From NCBI GenBank assembly GCA_002753335.1, contig PEAD01000008.1, positions 1-64,000 on the forward strand: DNA of 64,000 nt. Reading direction: 5' to 3'. How positions within the stretch are numbered: the first letter of the stretch is position 1; every line of letters begins with the position of its first letter. Shown here one piece after another: positions 25,280 to 34,491 of this stretch. The translations under genes were made by a program, and so were the position numbers. Below the pieces are notes generated by a model. That model saw only the letters and a list, made by a program, of their open reading frames with translations. It ran no database searches and was not told the origin of the DNA. Origin of the DNA: Nitrospirae bacterium MYbin3. Lineage in GTDB: Bacteria > Nitrospirota > Thermodesulfovibrionia > Thermodesulfovibrionales > Dissulfurispiraceae.

Positions 25280-27424
25280 CTACAAAACCCTCAAAAGAAG
25301 TATAACCGCAATTAGAAATATGGCTATAGCCGCATAGAACGTCCACGGTGTTTTCTTTTCGGCAAAAGGATCTATCATAGGTCTTACCGAGCCTTCAGGC
25401 AGTTTTGCGACCTGCGTCAGGGCAGTTCCGAACGGTATGTTTATTCTAGGTCTGGAGTTTATAGCCCACCCGTTAGCATCGAGCAGAGGGCCGAGATTTC
25501 GCTGTCTTAATTTAAACCACGCTATCGCCATGGAGGGGCCTGATATAATAAGCAAAAGACCGGCAGCCACAAGAGGAACCTGCCACCAATCAAGACGCAG
25601 CAGCCCTGTTATAACTGAGGCCAGCGCAGTTCCTATAGCGCCAACAGCAAGGCCTATAGCCGCAAATATACCGGCAAATTTGCCGATGTCAAAACTCTGG
25701 GCTGGTGCCGGCTTGGGAACCTCAGCCTTCTGCACCGCCTGAGCTACAGAAGCGGCCATCTTATCCTGCACGCCTTTAGAACGCGAGGCGGCAAGCTTCA
25801 TAAGCTGCTCCCCCACCATCTTGCCCGCCTGTTTATAAGGCAGCCAGAAGGACTGCCTTACGCTTATAGGATTTTCGATTATCCGTACAAGCGTAGCATC
25901 CCAGTCCTGCCCCTTGCGGTCATAGAATATGCCGTTGCGCCCGGCTATCAGATGGTCCGAATCTCCGGCTGTGAAAGCAGCAACTATCGTCATCTTTTCG
26001 GCGCTGCCTTTACGGCTGCATTCGCAATATACCAGACAGATGCGGCTTAAGGATGCGAGCATTGCATGCTTATTAACATCTTCAACCTTTATGCAGAGTT
26101 CACAGCTCCTGCCGTCAAGATATAGTGTTCCGGCCTGAAAAACCGCTTTTTCCTTACGCGTATAAAAATCGCTGAACGAAACAAAATTATTAACCAGATG
26201 ATGAAGGTCTCTGCAATAACGCACCAATTTATCAACAGATGAAACCAATCCCACTTCACTTTCAAGAGCCTTGTCTTTTGCTATAAGCGAATCAATAGTA
26301 TGCTTATATTCTCCGGACAAAACCTCTTTTATCCTTGCTATACCAAGTCGTTCTACGGAACTTGCAGGCTTTTCGGTCTTCCATGCAAAATAAGCAGAAA
26401 ATTTCGATACCAACTCCTCCCACTCATTAAAAGAAAGACTGTCCTTATCTCCCAAAATCGGCAAAACAGCTTCTGCCCTGAATTTTTCAACTGACTCAGC
26501 CCATGCCGGATTCAGGCCTGCTTTAAGCGGCAACGGCCTGTCTTTGCCGGCCGTTGCTAAAGGAAGAGATAACACATACTCTGTTTCGGTTGATATTTCT
26601 TTTGATGCAAGATTCTGACGATCCGCCTCGGCAGGAAAAAGAGAACCCTCAAAACGATCGTCATACGCCGCAAGTCTGCAGCGAGTATAGTAGTCTTCGG
26701 CCTTGGCGCTGATCGCCTTAATGACATCAGCCGCTTTTTCTGTTGCCTCTCCTAAAATCAGTATTGAAGAATCTTTTTCTGTCTTTAGGCACCACTCGTT
26801 ATATGAGTTGAGTTCAGAAAAAAAGAGATCGGTTTTCTCCTGAGAGATACCGTCTGCTCCGCTCCTGTCGGTTTCTGCTCCAAGACAGACAATGATATCT
26901 CCGATAACCGTTCTTACACCTTCATCATCCGCAGCTTCAGGTGTTATTATTCCGTCGCCGTTAAACTTTGTGCCTGCAAATATAATTTCTTCTCCTGCTG
27001 TATCTTCAACGCTTATCATTTTAGCTTCAGGCCTGCCCAAACTCCTCAAAATCTCACGAGCAGATGCGAGCATCCGCCTGCCGTCTTCGGTGTCATCACG
27101 TATTGCCGAAAGCTGCACGCCTCTTGCGCCATTTACAAGAGTGTCAGGATTTTTCAGCATTGAGGCTGCCCAATTCACGGCATTTATTATTTCGGGCGCC
27201 CTGATATGGCCGTCACAATCACTATCTATCAGAGACAAGGTCTTAGAATCAAATTCAAGGTCTTTAACAGGGCAGCTGAGAGAAACCCATAGCTTCTGAT
27301 CCAAAGAAGCAAGCGCCAGCATATCCGCTCCTGTTTCTATGCAGACCTGATCAAAACCGCCTGCCCTGAAAAAGCGCCACTTGTAAGACTTTTTTTCGTT
27401 TCCTTTTTCTGGATATGCTGTCAT
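25280..27424 (-). CDS. Large membrane-anchored protein with EF-hand calcium-binding motifs
   Basis: 714 aa, unknown family to me. A canonical EF-hand loop occupies residues 67-78 (DSDCDGHIRAPE), and a second, less perfect one follows near 155 (FNGDGIITPEAA). The middle (about 180-540) is helical with dispersed cysteines (SCELC, YCEC) and no enzyme motif I recognise. Three hydrophobic segments follow at the C-terminal end: IFAAIGLAVGAIGTALASVITG, VPLVAAGLLLIISGPSMAIAW, and a terminal FYAAIAIFLIAVILLLRVL. There is no signal peptide, so the EF-hands are probably cytoplasmic, unless translocation uses an internal segment. It is co-directional with the 157-aa unknown gene 28 bases upstream. Confidence 0.75.
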   Translation of the reverse strand: MTAYPEKGNEKKSYKWRFFRAGGFDQVCIETGADMLALASLDQKLWVSLSCPVKDLEFDSKTLSLIDSDCDGHIRAPEIINAVNWAASMLKNPDTLVNGARGVQLSAIRDDTEDGRRMLASAREILRSLGRPEAKMISVEDTAGEEIIFAGTKFNGDGIITPEAADDEGVRTVIGDIIVCLGAETDRSGADGISQEKTDLFFSELNSYNEWCLKTEKDSSILILGEATEKAADVIKAISAKAEDYYTRCRLAAYDDRFEGSLFPAEADRQNLASKEISTETEYVLSLPLATAGKDRPLPLKAGLNPAWAESVEKFRAEAVLPILGDKDSLSFNEWEELVSKFSAYFAWKTEKPASSVERLGIARIKEVLSGEYKHTIDSLIAKDKALESEVGLVSSVDKLVRYCRDLHHLVNNFVSFSDFYTRKEKAVFQAGTLYLDGRSCELCIKVEDVNKHAMLASLSRICLVYCECSRKGSAEKMTIVAAFTAGDSDHLIAGRNGIFYDRKGQDWDATLVRIIENPISVRQSFWLPYKQAGKMVGEQLMKLAASRSKGVQDKMAASVAQAVQKAEVPKPAPAQSFDIGKFAGIFAAIGLAVGAIGTALASVITGLLRLDWWQVPLVAAGLLLIISGPSMAIAWFKLRQRNLGPLLDANGWAINSRPRINIPFGTALTQVAKLPEGSVRPMIDPFAEKKTPWTFYAAIAIFLIAVILLLRVL

Positions 27425-27452
27425 ATCACCAAACCTCGCGCCGTTTTATATT

Positions 27453-27926
27453 TTATTCGATATCGAATTTTATGTTTTTAACAAGGCCGATAACATCCGC
27501 CTGCTTTTGCTGCTCGGTCTGCTCCTTTAATATATCGAAAAAGCCGTCCACCCTTATAACCCTGTCCCGAACAGAGCATAAGTATCTAAAGTATCGCATC
27601 GGTAGTTTCAGCATTATAGAAATCATATAAGGCTTTTCACCATTGACCAAAGATTCTTCGTTCCGGCTTAAACAGACATGCCCGATATATTTATCAATAT
27701 AAGTCCAGGTGGTATCCGGTTCTTCCCTCTCGGTAAAGCTGATTTGCATAGTAGAACTGCACTGAAGATCAATATTTGATTGTCCTTTCAGCTCGCCATA
27801 GAGAAACTGATGAACTTTCGTGCCTATCATTACAATGGCGGTTTCTGAAATAAACTTTTTACGGTCTTCCATACCGTAAAATACCGATTCTCCCCCAACA
27901 CTTGCCGAAATTATAAACTCAGCCAT
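27453..27926 (-). CDS. Hypothetical protein upstream of the EF-hand gene
   Basis: 157 aa, not recognised. It has no signal or membrane segment. The start ATG follows GGGAGGAAGCC. The sequence suggests an alpha/beta protein: [53 protein letters not shown], a central acidic loop, and [34 protein letters not shown]. Two Cys (QC, LC) are not paired in a motif. Gene spacing (28 bases) and orientation imply an operon with the EF-hand protein; msrAB is divergent. Conservation of the pair in other genomes would be the first clue to function. Confidence 0.65.
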   Translation of the reverse strand: MAEFIISASVGGESVFYGMEDRKKFISETAIVMIGTKVHQFLYGELKGQSNIDLQCSSTMQISFTEREEPDTTWTYIDKYIGHVCLSRNEESLVNGEKPYMISIMLKLPMRYFRYLCSVRDRVIRVDGFFDILKEQTEQQKQADVIGLVKNIKFDIE

Positions 27927-27998
27927 GGCTTCCTCCCGGGCGGTAATTTATTGAGCAATAATAACATTTTTGCGTCATATGTGATAAATTTAAAGCAG

Positions 27999-29090
27999 AT
28001 GAAGCGATTTATTACATCAACCTTTATAACGCTGATATGTCTTGTCGGCATAACGGAGGCGGCTGATATGAACAAAAAGATTTTGCCTGAGAAGAAATCC
28101 GATACGGCCATATTTGCGGGAGGCTGCTTCTGGTGCATGCAGTACTCCTTTGACAAAGTAAAAGGTGTTTTATCAACAACCGTAGGATATACAGGCGGCA
28201 GCACAAAGAACCCGACATACGAAGAAGTATCATCAGGGTCTTCAGGACATGCCGAGGCTATAGAAGTTGTTTTCGATCCTTCGTTGGTCACTTATGCAGA
28301 ACTGCTCGATGTATTCTGGCAAAATATAGACCCAACAACCCCGAACAGACAGTTCAGCGATGCAGGCACGCAATACAGAACCGCAATCTTTTATCAGAAC
28401 GACGGGCAGAAAAAAGCCGCAATCGAGTCAAAAGAAAAGATGAATAAGTCAGGGGTATTCGAAAAACCGATAGTGACCGGAATCGTCCCTGCCGCAGCAT
28501 TTTACAAGGCCGAAGAGTATCACCAGAAATACTACGAGAAAAACCGGCTCAGGTACAAGGCTTACAGCTCAGGCTCGGGCAGAGAAAGCTATCTGAAAAA
28601 GATATGGGGTGAATCGGCCGACTCAAAACCGGTTCAGTCTGCACAGAAAAAATACGCCAAACCAAAAAAAGACGCGGTGAAAAAGAAGCTGACCCCTACG
28701 CAGTACAAAGTTACGCAGGAATGCGCAACAGAAAAGCCTTTTGACAACGAATACTGGAACAATAAGCGAGAAGGCATTTATGTTGATATCGTATCAGGAG
28801 AACCGCTTTTCAGTTCAACCGATAAGTTCGATTCGGGCACAGGATGGCCAAGCTTTATGCGGCCTATTAATGCGGCTAACATCGTTCAAAAGGAAGATAA
28901 GAGCTACGGGATGAGTCGGACAGAAGTAAAAAGCAAACATGGCGACTCGCATCTTGGACATCTGTTCAATGACGGGCCCGCACCAACAGGGCTTCGTTAT
29001 TGCATAAACTCAGCTTCACTGCGGTTTATCCCGAAAGAAAACCTCGAAAAAGAGGGCTACGGAGAATACAAAAAGATGTTTAAATATTGA
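27999..29090 (+). CDS. msrAB: Exported MsrA-MsrB fusion, peptide methionine sulfoxide reductase
   Basis: 363 aa from the ATG at 27999 ([24 protein letters not shown]), which gives a clean signal peptide; the longer frame starts 16 codons earlier without one. MsrA domain first (about 40-200): [13 protein letters not shown] with the catalytic Cys, then [16 protein letters not shown] and GHAEAIEV. A Lys/Pro-rich linker (about 205-225) leads to the MsrB domain: [30 protein letters not shown], and the catalytic [12 protein letters not shown]. The two CxxC zinc pairs of many MsrB are absent, so it is the zinc-free type. The pair repairs both S- and R-methionine sulfoxide in envelope proteins. Confidence 0.95.
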   Translation: MKRFITSTFITLICLVGITEAADMNKKILPEKKSDTAIFAGGCFWCMQYSFDKVKGVLSTTVGYTGGSTKNPTYEEVSSGSSGHAEAIEVVFDPSLVTYAELLDVFWQNIDPTTPNRQFSDAGTQYRTAIFYQNDGQKKAAIESKEKMNKSGVFEKPIVTGIVPAAAFYKAEEYHQKYYEKNRLRYKAYSSGSGRESYLKKIWGESADSKPVQSAQKKYAKPKKDAVKKKLTPTQYKVTQECATEKPFDNEYWNNKREGIYVDIVSGEPLFSSTDKFDSGTGWPSFMRPINAANIVQKEDKSYGMSRTEVKSKHGDSHLGHLFNDGPAPTGLRYCINSASLRFIPKENLEKEGYGEYKKMFKY

Positions 29091-29109
29091 GCTTCCCTAA
29101 AAAGACCTT

Positions 29110-30150
29110 TCAGCCAGAGATTACGCCGCCACCAATAACAGTATCTCCTTCATAAAAAACCGCGCTTTGACCCGGAGCCGGAGACCACTGCGGTTCGTCA
29201 AAAACTACCTTAACACCGCCATTGTCAGATATGCGAACAGTTGCGGGTTCATCCTTCATGGTAGAGCGCACTTTAACCGTTGCCCTAAAATCTTGTTCTT
29301 TCTTGTCTAGCCAAATTATATCGTTAACCCCGAATTCCCTCATCATCGCGGCTTCTTTCGGGCCTATGAAAATAAGGTTTTGCGCCGGGTCGATCCTAAC
29401 CACATACTGCGGCTTGCCAGTAGCGACTCCTAAACGCTTTCTCTGGCCGATAGTGTAAAGGTGGATGCCGGAATGCCTACCTATCGTCTTTCCGGTCTCT
29501 ATATCAACAACGCCGCCCTCTCTAGAATCGCTTACATTTTCGAGGTTTTTGAAATAATGCCTGTCGTCAATAAAGCATATCTCCTGACTCTCCGGTCTTT
29601 TGGCCGCAGGGAGATCAAGGCTTATCGCGATTTTTCTCACCTCATCCTTATTTTTTGCTCCGAGCGGAAGTTTCAGGCGACTTATGCACTCCCTGCCAAT
29701 AACATACAGCACATAGGATTGATCCTTCTTTGCATCTATGCCCTTTCTCAGAGCTGCTCCGTCTGTCTGTGCATAGTGGCCGGTAGAGATAAAAGCAGCA
29801 TTTCTCTGTTCGGCTGCTTTCAACAAATGAGGGAACTTGATATGTTTATTGCAAAGAATGCAGGGGTTCGGAGTAAGTCCTTTTGAATAGGCTTCGATAA
29901 AAGGTTCTATAACCTTTTGCATAAATTCGTCGCGCAGGTCTATTGCTGTATGGGAAACACCTAAGCACGCTGCGGTTCGTGCAGCATCGTTGATGGACTC
30001 TATCGAACAGCAGCCGGTAAAGGTATTTTTCATGCGGGCTTCATAAAGGATAAAGCTTATGCCCTCGACTTCGAAGCCTTCCTCTTTAAGCAACTGCGCA
30101 GTTACCGAGGAATCCACGCCGCCGCTCATTCCTACAACAACTTTTTTCAT
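29110..30150 (-). CDS. mnmA: tRNA-specific 2-thiouridylase
   Basis: 346 aa. It thiolates U34 of Glu, Gln and Lys tRNAs using persulfide sulfur. Motifs: PP-loop [12 protein letters not shown], the first catalytic Cys in NPCILCNKHIKF, STGHYAQ, KDQSYVLY, the second Cys in SQEICFID, and the C-terminal EPQWSPAPGQSAVFYEGDTVIGGG beta-barrel end. Length is normal. The start is ATG with only weak ribosome-site character. It ends 20 bases from the convergent msrAB stop. The upstream hisF is on the same strand, 48 bases away. Confidence 0.97.
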   Translation of the reverse strand: MKKVVVGMSGGVDSSVTAQLLKEEGFEVEGISFILYEARMKNTFTGCCSIESINDAARTAACLGVSHTAIDLRDEFMQKVIEPFIEAYSKGLTPNPCILCNKHIKFPHLLKAAEQRNAAFISTGHYAQTDGAALRKGIDAKKDQSYVLYVIGRECISRLKLPLGAKNKDEVRKIAISLDLPAAKRPESQEICFIDDRHYFKNLENVSDSREGGVVDIETGKTIGRHSGIHLYTIGQRKRLGVATGKPQYVVRIDPAQNLIFIGPKEAAMMREFGVNDIIWLDKKEQDFRATVKVRSTMKDEPATVRISDNGGVKVVFDEPQWSPAPGQSAVFYEGDTVIGGGVISG

Positions 30151-30198
30151 AGCTGTATGGGGATCATATGCAAAGCAAGCAGATAATGCGGCTAAGTA

Positions 30199-31038
30199 TC
30201 AAAGCCTGACAGGAACACCTTTATCAGAAAGGTATTTCTTGGCTTCACCGATAGTGTATTCCCTATAGTGAAAAATTGAGGCTGCGAGCACAGCATCGGC
30301 TTTGCCGTAAACAACGCCTTCATAGAGATGTTCAAGATTGCCGACACCGCCAGACGCGATTACAGGAATCGATACAGCTTCAGACACCGCCTTTGTTAGA
30401 TCGAGGTCATAACCGTCTTTAGTGCCGTCCCTGTTCATGCTGGTAAGCAGTATCTCGCCGGCACCGAGTTCTTCCATCTTTCTGGCCCATTTTACCGCAT
30501 TGATGAGTTTCATCTTTCTGCCGCCGTGTGTTGAAAGCGCCCACTGCGGTGATGAACAGGACAAATCGAGGCAAACCTCTTTAAGCGATGCGTCCGAAAA
30601 CCAATCTTCGACTGTTGCTTCGGACATATTGTCAGATACCCTTTTCGCATCTATCGCAACAACTATACATTGTGTGCCAAACCTTTCAGCAGCCTTGCTG
30701 ATAAAATAAGGGTCTTTTACGGCGGTTGTATTTATCGAAACCTTGTCGCACCCCGAATTAAGGAGGTCTCTTATGTCTTCTAAAGTTTTAATTCCACCGC
30801 CAACGGTCAGAGGCATAAAAACATCGGTGGCGGTTTTTTCGACAACATCGAGAATAATTTTTCTTTTTTCATGCGAAGCGGTGATATCCAGAAACACAAG
30901 CTCATCAGCACCCTGCTCATCATAAAAAATAGCATTCTCTACAGGGTCGCCGGCATCAGTGATATTGAGAAAGTTTACGCCTTTAACAACACGGCCGTCT
31001 CTTACATCGAGACATGGGATTATGCGCTTGGCAAGCAA
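30199..31038 (-). CDS. hisF: Imidazole glycerol phosphate synthase, cyclase subunit (with insertion)
   Basis: 279 aa, about 25 longer than usual HisF. N-terminal [20 protein letters not shown] with catalytic Asp11, the phosphate-binding GGGI loop ([13 protein letters not shown]) and [12 protein letters not shown] are intact, as is the second catalytic Asp in [14 protein letters not shown]. HisF makes imidazole glycerol phosphate and AICAR with ammonia from HisH. Between AIDAKRV and STHGGRK lies an extra segment ([20 protein letters not shown]... with several acidic residues and two Cys) where normal HisF has a short glycine-rich turn. It overlaps hisA by 19 bases. Confidence 0.94.
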   Translation of the reverse strand: MLAKRIIPCLDVRDGRVVKGVNFLNITDAGDPVENAIFYDEQGADELVFLDITASHEKRKIILDVVEKTATDVFMPLTVGGGIKTLEDIRDLLNSGCDKVSINTTAVKDPYFISKAAERFGTQCIVVAIDAKRVSDNMSEATVEDWFSDASLKEVCLDLSCSSPQWALSTHGGRKMKLINAVKWARKMEELGAGEILLTSMNRDGTKDGYDLDLTKAVSEAVSIPVIASGGVGNLEHLYEGVVYGKADAVLAASIFHYREYTIGEAKKYLSDKGVPVRL

Positions 31039-31760
31039 TTTCTTCCCCTAGCAAGGCTTATCGCCTCTTTCAGATCAAGACTGCCTGAATAAAGGGCCTT
31101 GCCTGTTATAGCACCCCAGAGATTTTTTATCTGAAGCAGGTTTTTGATGTCATGGATTGATGAAACACCGCCTGACGCAATAACCGGTATTTTTACGCTT
31201 TCGACCATCTTTCTCATCGCCTCGATATTAGGTCCGGTCATCATTCCGTCTTTGGATATGTCGGTATAGATTATGCCTGCTGCGCCGCGCTCCTGCATAC
31301 TGAATGCAAGTTCATACGCATCTGTTCCGGTAACCTCCACCCAACCCTTTACCGCAACAAAACCATCTTTGGCGTCAATGCCCACGATGATTTTGCCCGG
31401 ATGTTTTTTTGAGGCTTCCTCAACAAGTTCGGGCTTTTCTATGGCAACGGTGCCTAAAATCACCCTGTCTATGCCGAGCGACAACAATTTATCTATCCTG
31501 TCCATATCCCGTATTCCGCCGCCAACCTCTATGGACATTTTTACAGACTCTCGAATCCTGCTTATGCTCTCAAAATTCTTCTGGTTCCCGGTAAAAGCAC
31601 CGTCTAGATCAACCACATGAAGAAGCTCTGCTCCACAGGCTTCCCATTTGCGGGCTGTAGCCGCAGGATCATCAGAATAGACAGTAGAATCCTTCTCCCT
31701 GCCCTGCAGAAGCCTTACGCAAAGCCCGTCTTTGAGGTCTATGGCTGGAATTACAAACAT
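31020..31760 (-). CDS. hisA: ProFAR isomerase (phosphoribosylformimino-AICAR-P isomerase)
   Basis: 246 aa, half-barrel duplicate fold related to His[21 protein letters not shown] with the catalytic Asp8, [13 protein letters not shown] and [13 protein letters not shown] as the two phosphate sites, and [15 protein letters not shown] with the second catalytic Asp. Fourth step of histidine synthesis, feeding HisF. Heads a hisA-hisF pair; no other his gene is in view. The -10-like TGTTATATT ends five bases before the ATG with no Shine-Dalgarno site, and a divergent gene starts only 21 bases away. Confidence 0.97.
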   Translation of the reverse strand: MFVIPAIDLKDGLCVRLLQGREKDSTVYSDDPAATARKWEACGAELLHVVDLDGAFTGNQKNFESISRIRESVKMSIEVGGGIRDMDRIDKLLSLGIDRVILGTVAIEKPELVEEASKKHPGKIIVGIDAKDGFVAVKGWVEVTGTDAYELAFSMQERGAAGIIYTDISKDGMMTGPNIEAMRKMVESVKIPVIASGGVSSIHDIKNLLQIKNLWGAITGKALYSGSLDLKEAISLARGRNCLPSA

Positions 31761-31765
31761 CGGTT

Positions 31766-31773
31766 AATATAAC
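31766..31773. promoter_or_regulatory. Overlapping divergent -10 boxes of hisA and the DUF3108 gene
   Basis: The minus strand reads TGTTATATT (box 31766-31771), five bases from the hisA ATG. The plus strand reads TATAAC (31768-31773), eight bases from the GTG at 31782. The two start codons are only 21 bases apart and neither has a ribosome site, so each -35 would lie inside the other gene and both mRNAs would be leaderless. Confidence 0.45.
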
Positions 31774-31781
31774 ATAATAGA

Positions 31782-32534
31782 GTGAATGCCCTGCAAAAAT
31801 ATTGTTTTGTGATCGCCTTTCTATCTATTGCTTTGTTTCCGAAAAATTCAGAGGCGTTCAACATACCCGAATCACTGAAATTAGATCTCACATGGACAGG
31901 GATTAAAGCTGGCGAAGCGGTTATGGAGGTAAAAGACAACGGAGACACCGTACAGTTAGTCTCTAAGGCTAATTCCGCAAATTGGGTCTCTAAATTCTAT
32001 CACGTTGAAGATGTGGTTACGAGCACCCTCAAAAAAACTGATCCCAAAGATTCGGGCATAAACTTTATAGGCCTTACATCGCATTACCGGATAAAGGTCA
32101 TCGAAGGCAAGAACAGGAAAGACCGAGAAATGCTCTTCGATCAAAAAGGGAAAAAAGTTACCTACACAAACCACCTCGAAAAAGAAAAACTGGACTTCCC
32201 CCTGAACAATATAACCTTCGACGCGCTTGCAAGCTTTTACTATGTCCGCACTCTTCCGCTTGAAGTAGGCAAGACTATTTTTGTGGAGGTTTTCGACAAC
32301 AAAAAACTTTATTCAATAGAGGTTCAGGTCCTGAAAAAAGAGACCATAGAAACAGACCTAGGCAAGTTCAAAACAATTCTTATCAAACCCGTTATGAAAT
32401 CGGAAGGGATATTCTACCGCAAAGGCGATATCCTGATCTGGCTTACAGACGATGAGAAAAGGCTGCCGGTGCTTGTTAAAACAAAGGTGCTTATCGGTTC
32501 TGTAAAAGCCACTCTTACCGGCGGAAAATATTAG
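31782..32534 (+). CDS. DUF3108-family exported protein
   Basis: 250 aa from a GTG. A signal peptide (MNALQKYCFVIAFLSIALFPKNSEAF) points to the periplasm. The mature part is all beta, with the DUF3108 pattern: LKLDLTWTGIKAGEAVMEV, YHVEDVVTSTLKK, SHYRIKVIEGKNRKDREMLFD and DILIWLTDDEKRLPVLVKTKVLIGSVKATL. The family's role is unknown; it is often found near outer-membrane or cell-surface genes. Here it stands alone, divergent from hisA and convergent with the thioredoxin-fold TPR gene. Possible lipid- or protein-binding barrel, by analogy with LolA-like folds; that is inference. Confidence 0.85.
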   Translation: MNALQKYCFVIAFLSIALFPKNSEAFNIPESLKLDLTWTGIKAGEAVMEVKDNGDTVQLVSKANSANWVSKFYHVEDVVTSTLKKTDPKDSGINFIGLTSHYRIKVIEGKNRKDREMLFDQKGKKVTYTNHLEKEKLDFPLNNITFDALASFYYVRTLPLEVGKTIFVEVFDNKKLYSIEVQVLKKETIETDLGKFKTILIKPVMKSEGIFYRKGDILIWLTDDEKRLPVLVKTKVLIGSVKATLTGGKY

Positions 32535-32549
32535 AAAAAGCAGTCGCCT

Positions 32550-33647
32550 TCAGTTTTTAAGCTTCGCCTTTAACTCCCTAGCCTTTTTAAAATCTGCCGA
32601 AGCGCTTGAGGATATTTTATTGATTTCGTAAGCTTCACCACGCAGTGTGTAAATCATCGGATCGAATGGATTGAGAGTTATTGCCCTGTCGAATTCCACA
32701 AGCGCGTCTTTCAAGCGGCCGTCCTTTGCAATCGCATAGCCTAAATAGTAATGTGCCGGGGTGTATGCCTCATTAGCCTTTACCGCTTTTTCGAGCACTC
32801 CTATAGCATCCTTTATTTTTCCTGCCTTTGCAAGCAAATAACCGAGTTCGGCCAAAACATTTTCATCATCAGGATTAATAGCGAGCGCTTTTGTAAGCGT
32901 TTCTTCAGCCTCTTTGTTCCGGCCTTCAATCTGGTATAGCTCCGCCAAATCCACATATGCGAGCATGTATTTTGGATCTTTTTCTATAGCCCTGCTGAAA
33001 AGGGGATAGGCTTTGTCATAAGCTCTTTTCTTTACCAGAACACGAGCAAGATTAGTATCAGCTATGGCGGTGTGAAGCGGCCTGTATTTGGGAGCATGCT
33101 TTTTTGAAGAAGGCTCCCCCGCGAGGAAAAGAAGGTGATCAAACATCGCCTCCTTTTCTATAAGAGGCCAACCCGGAAGAACAAAGGAGGTTTTGCCTTC
33201 CGACACAACAACCGTTGTAGGAATGGATATAGTATTATAGTTGTTGAAAGTTCCGAGCTCTTTATCAAATACAACCGAAAAGGTAATGCCCAAATTCTGA
33301 ATCATCTTTCTTGCATCGTCAATGTCCTCTTCGCTTATCGTTTGGTTGTTCACATTTACCGCAATTATCTCTATGCCTTTAGACTTATACTTTTTATAAA
33401 TCTCCTCAAAGCGCAAAAGCGCCTTTTGAGAATTTGGGCTCCATGTTGCCCAAAAAAGTATGACCGTAGCTTTTTTATCTTTATACTGAGACAGGCTAAC
33501 CTGCGCGCCTTTAATATCCTTAAGTGTAAGTTGAGGCGGATGCACTCCGATTTCAAGATGAGCCTCTGCAGCTATGCTCAGGAAAAAGGCGCACAGAAAG
33601 CAGACAAAGAACAACGAAATTTTACCTGCAACATTATGATTAATCAT
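32550..33647 (-). CDS. TlpA-like thioredoxin-fold protein without CxxC, fused to TPR repeats
   Basis: 365 aa. Signal peptide (about 1-29, ending AAEAH). Residues about 33-170 form an AhpC/TSA-TlpA-like thioredoxin fold (PPQLTLKDIKGAQVSLSQYKDKKATVILFWATWS), but the active site reads WSPNSQK, so both redox cysteines are replaced by Ser. Residues about 195-360 are TPR helices (YDKAYPLFSRAIEKDPKYMLAY, NKEAEETLTKALAINPDDENVL, IKDAIGVLEKAVKANEAYTPAHY, LKDALVEFDRAITLNPFDPMIY). A binding or scaffold role in the periplasm is more likely than disulfide exchange. It is divergent from the cytochrome c maturation pair ccsA-resB, where TlpA/ResA proteins normally act. Confidence 0.88.
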   Translation of the reverse strand: MINHNVAGKISLFFVCFLCAFFLSIAAEAHLEIGVHPPQLTLKDIKGAQVSLSQYKDKKATVILFWATWSPNSQKALLRFEEIYKKYKSKGIEIIAVNVNNQTISEEDIDDARKMIQNLGITFSVVFDKELGTFNNYNTISIPTTVVVSEGKTSFVLPGWPLIEKEAMFDHLLFLAGEPSSKKHAPKYRPLHTAIADTNLARVLVKKRAYDKAYPLFSRAIEKDPKYMLAYVDLAELYQIEGRNKEAEETLTKALAINPDDENVLAELGYLLAKAGKIKDAIGVLEKAVKANEAYTPAHYYLGYAIAKDGRLKDALVEFDRAITLNPFDPMIYTLRGEAYEINKISSSASADFKKARELKAKLKN

Positions 33648-33757
33648 GGTTCAATCTCCCTTAATAGAATTGGTGCATTTATTTTATTGTTTTAGTTTGA
33701 AAGAGTGCAAGATAGCGGCTACAAGGAACGGCCTGTTTGCACTTCTGCAAGATTTTG

Positions 33758-33766
33758 TGTTATCTA
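33758..33766 (+). promoter_or_regulatory. -10-like box upstream of ccsA
   Basis: TGTTATCTA (TG-n-TATCTA), ending eight bases before the ATG at 33775, without a ribosome site. One of the suspected leaderless starts in this window; TATCTA is a weaker match than the others. An inverted repeat AGTGCAA/TTGCACT flanks the region upstream (about 33705-33743). Confidence 0.35.
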
Positions 33767-33774
33767 TTTGAGAT

Positions 33775-34488
33775 ATGTTCAAGCTGCATATACTATCACT
33801 GATACTCTACGGAGCAGGCATCTTCAAACGGCCGTTCCTGTATGCAGGACTCGCTGTTCAGTCAGCTTACCTGCTTTCACGCGGGTTGGAACTGCACCGC
33901 CTGCCGCTAGTGGGTGCGCATGACACCCTTGCCTTTATAGCTGCTTCAGCAGCCGCATTTGCCATCCCTTTCGGGATAAACTTGAACTGGAACTCAAAAT
34001 ACCAAAAAGGCGCAGCACTCCTCGCTGCCGCATTCACGCTTTTTTCGATGTTCTCTAAACAGCACAACATCCCGCTGCCGCCTGTTCTTAAAACCCTTTG
34101 GTTCGAGCTTCATGTTGTAACAGCTTTTCTTTCATACGCACTTTTCGGAATTGCAGCGGTACTCGGAACAATTTACCTTATCGAAAAAGTTGAAAAGAAC
34201 GAAGCACTTCAGTACAAGGCGATACTTATAGGATACTGTCTTTTTTCGGCCTCGATGATATTCGGCGGCGTATGGGCTTATCTGGCTTGGGGCACATACT
34301 GGCTATGGACGCCAAAGGAGCTATGGACAAGCATACTGTGGCTATTCTACAGCCTTTACCTCCACGCACGGCTCAGGCCGTGGTGGGCCGGAAAACCTTC
34401 AGCCATATTAGGCATTGTCGGATTTGGGGTGGTTATGTTCACATATCTCGGTGTGAGCCTGCTTATGAAAAGCTCGCACAGTTTTTAA
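33775..34488 (+). CDS. ccsA: Cytochrome c maturation protein CcsA/CcmC-like (system II)
   Basis: 237 aa, about seven to eight transmembrane helices. The heme-handling segment reads WGTYWLWTPKELWTSILWL, the WWD motif of heme lyases, although the usual Asp of WDPKE is Thr here. Histidines that may ligate heme are near LHRLPLVGAHD and WFELHVV. With the ResB-like protein it would form the CcsBA heme exporter/ligase that attaches heme to periplasmic CxxCH proteins, one of which could be the hybrid kinase at 60-63 kb. The gene is followed after three bases by resB. Confidence 0.88.
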   Translation: MFKLHILSLILYGAGIFKRPFLYAGLAVQSAYLLSRGLELHRLPLVGAHDTLAFIAASAAAFAIPFGINLNWNSKYQKGAALLAAAFTLFSMFSKQHNIPLPPVLKTLWFELHVVTAFLSYALFGIAAVLGTIYLIEKVEKNEALQYKAILIGYCLFSASMIFGGVWAYLAWGTYWLWTPKELWTSILWLFYSLYLHARLRPWWAGKPSAILGIVGFGVVMFTYLGVSLLMKSSHSF

Positions 34489-34491
34489 CGG

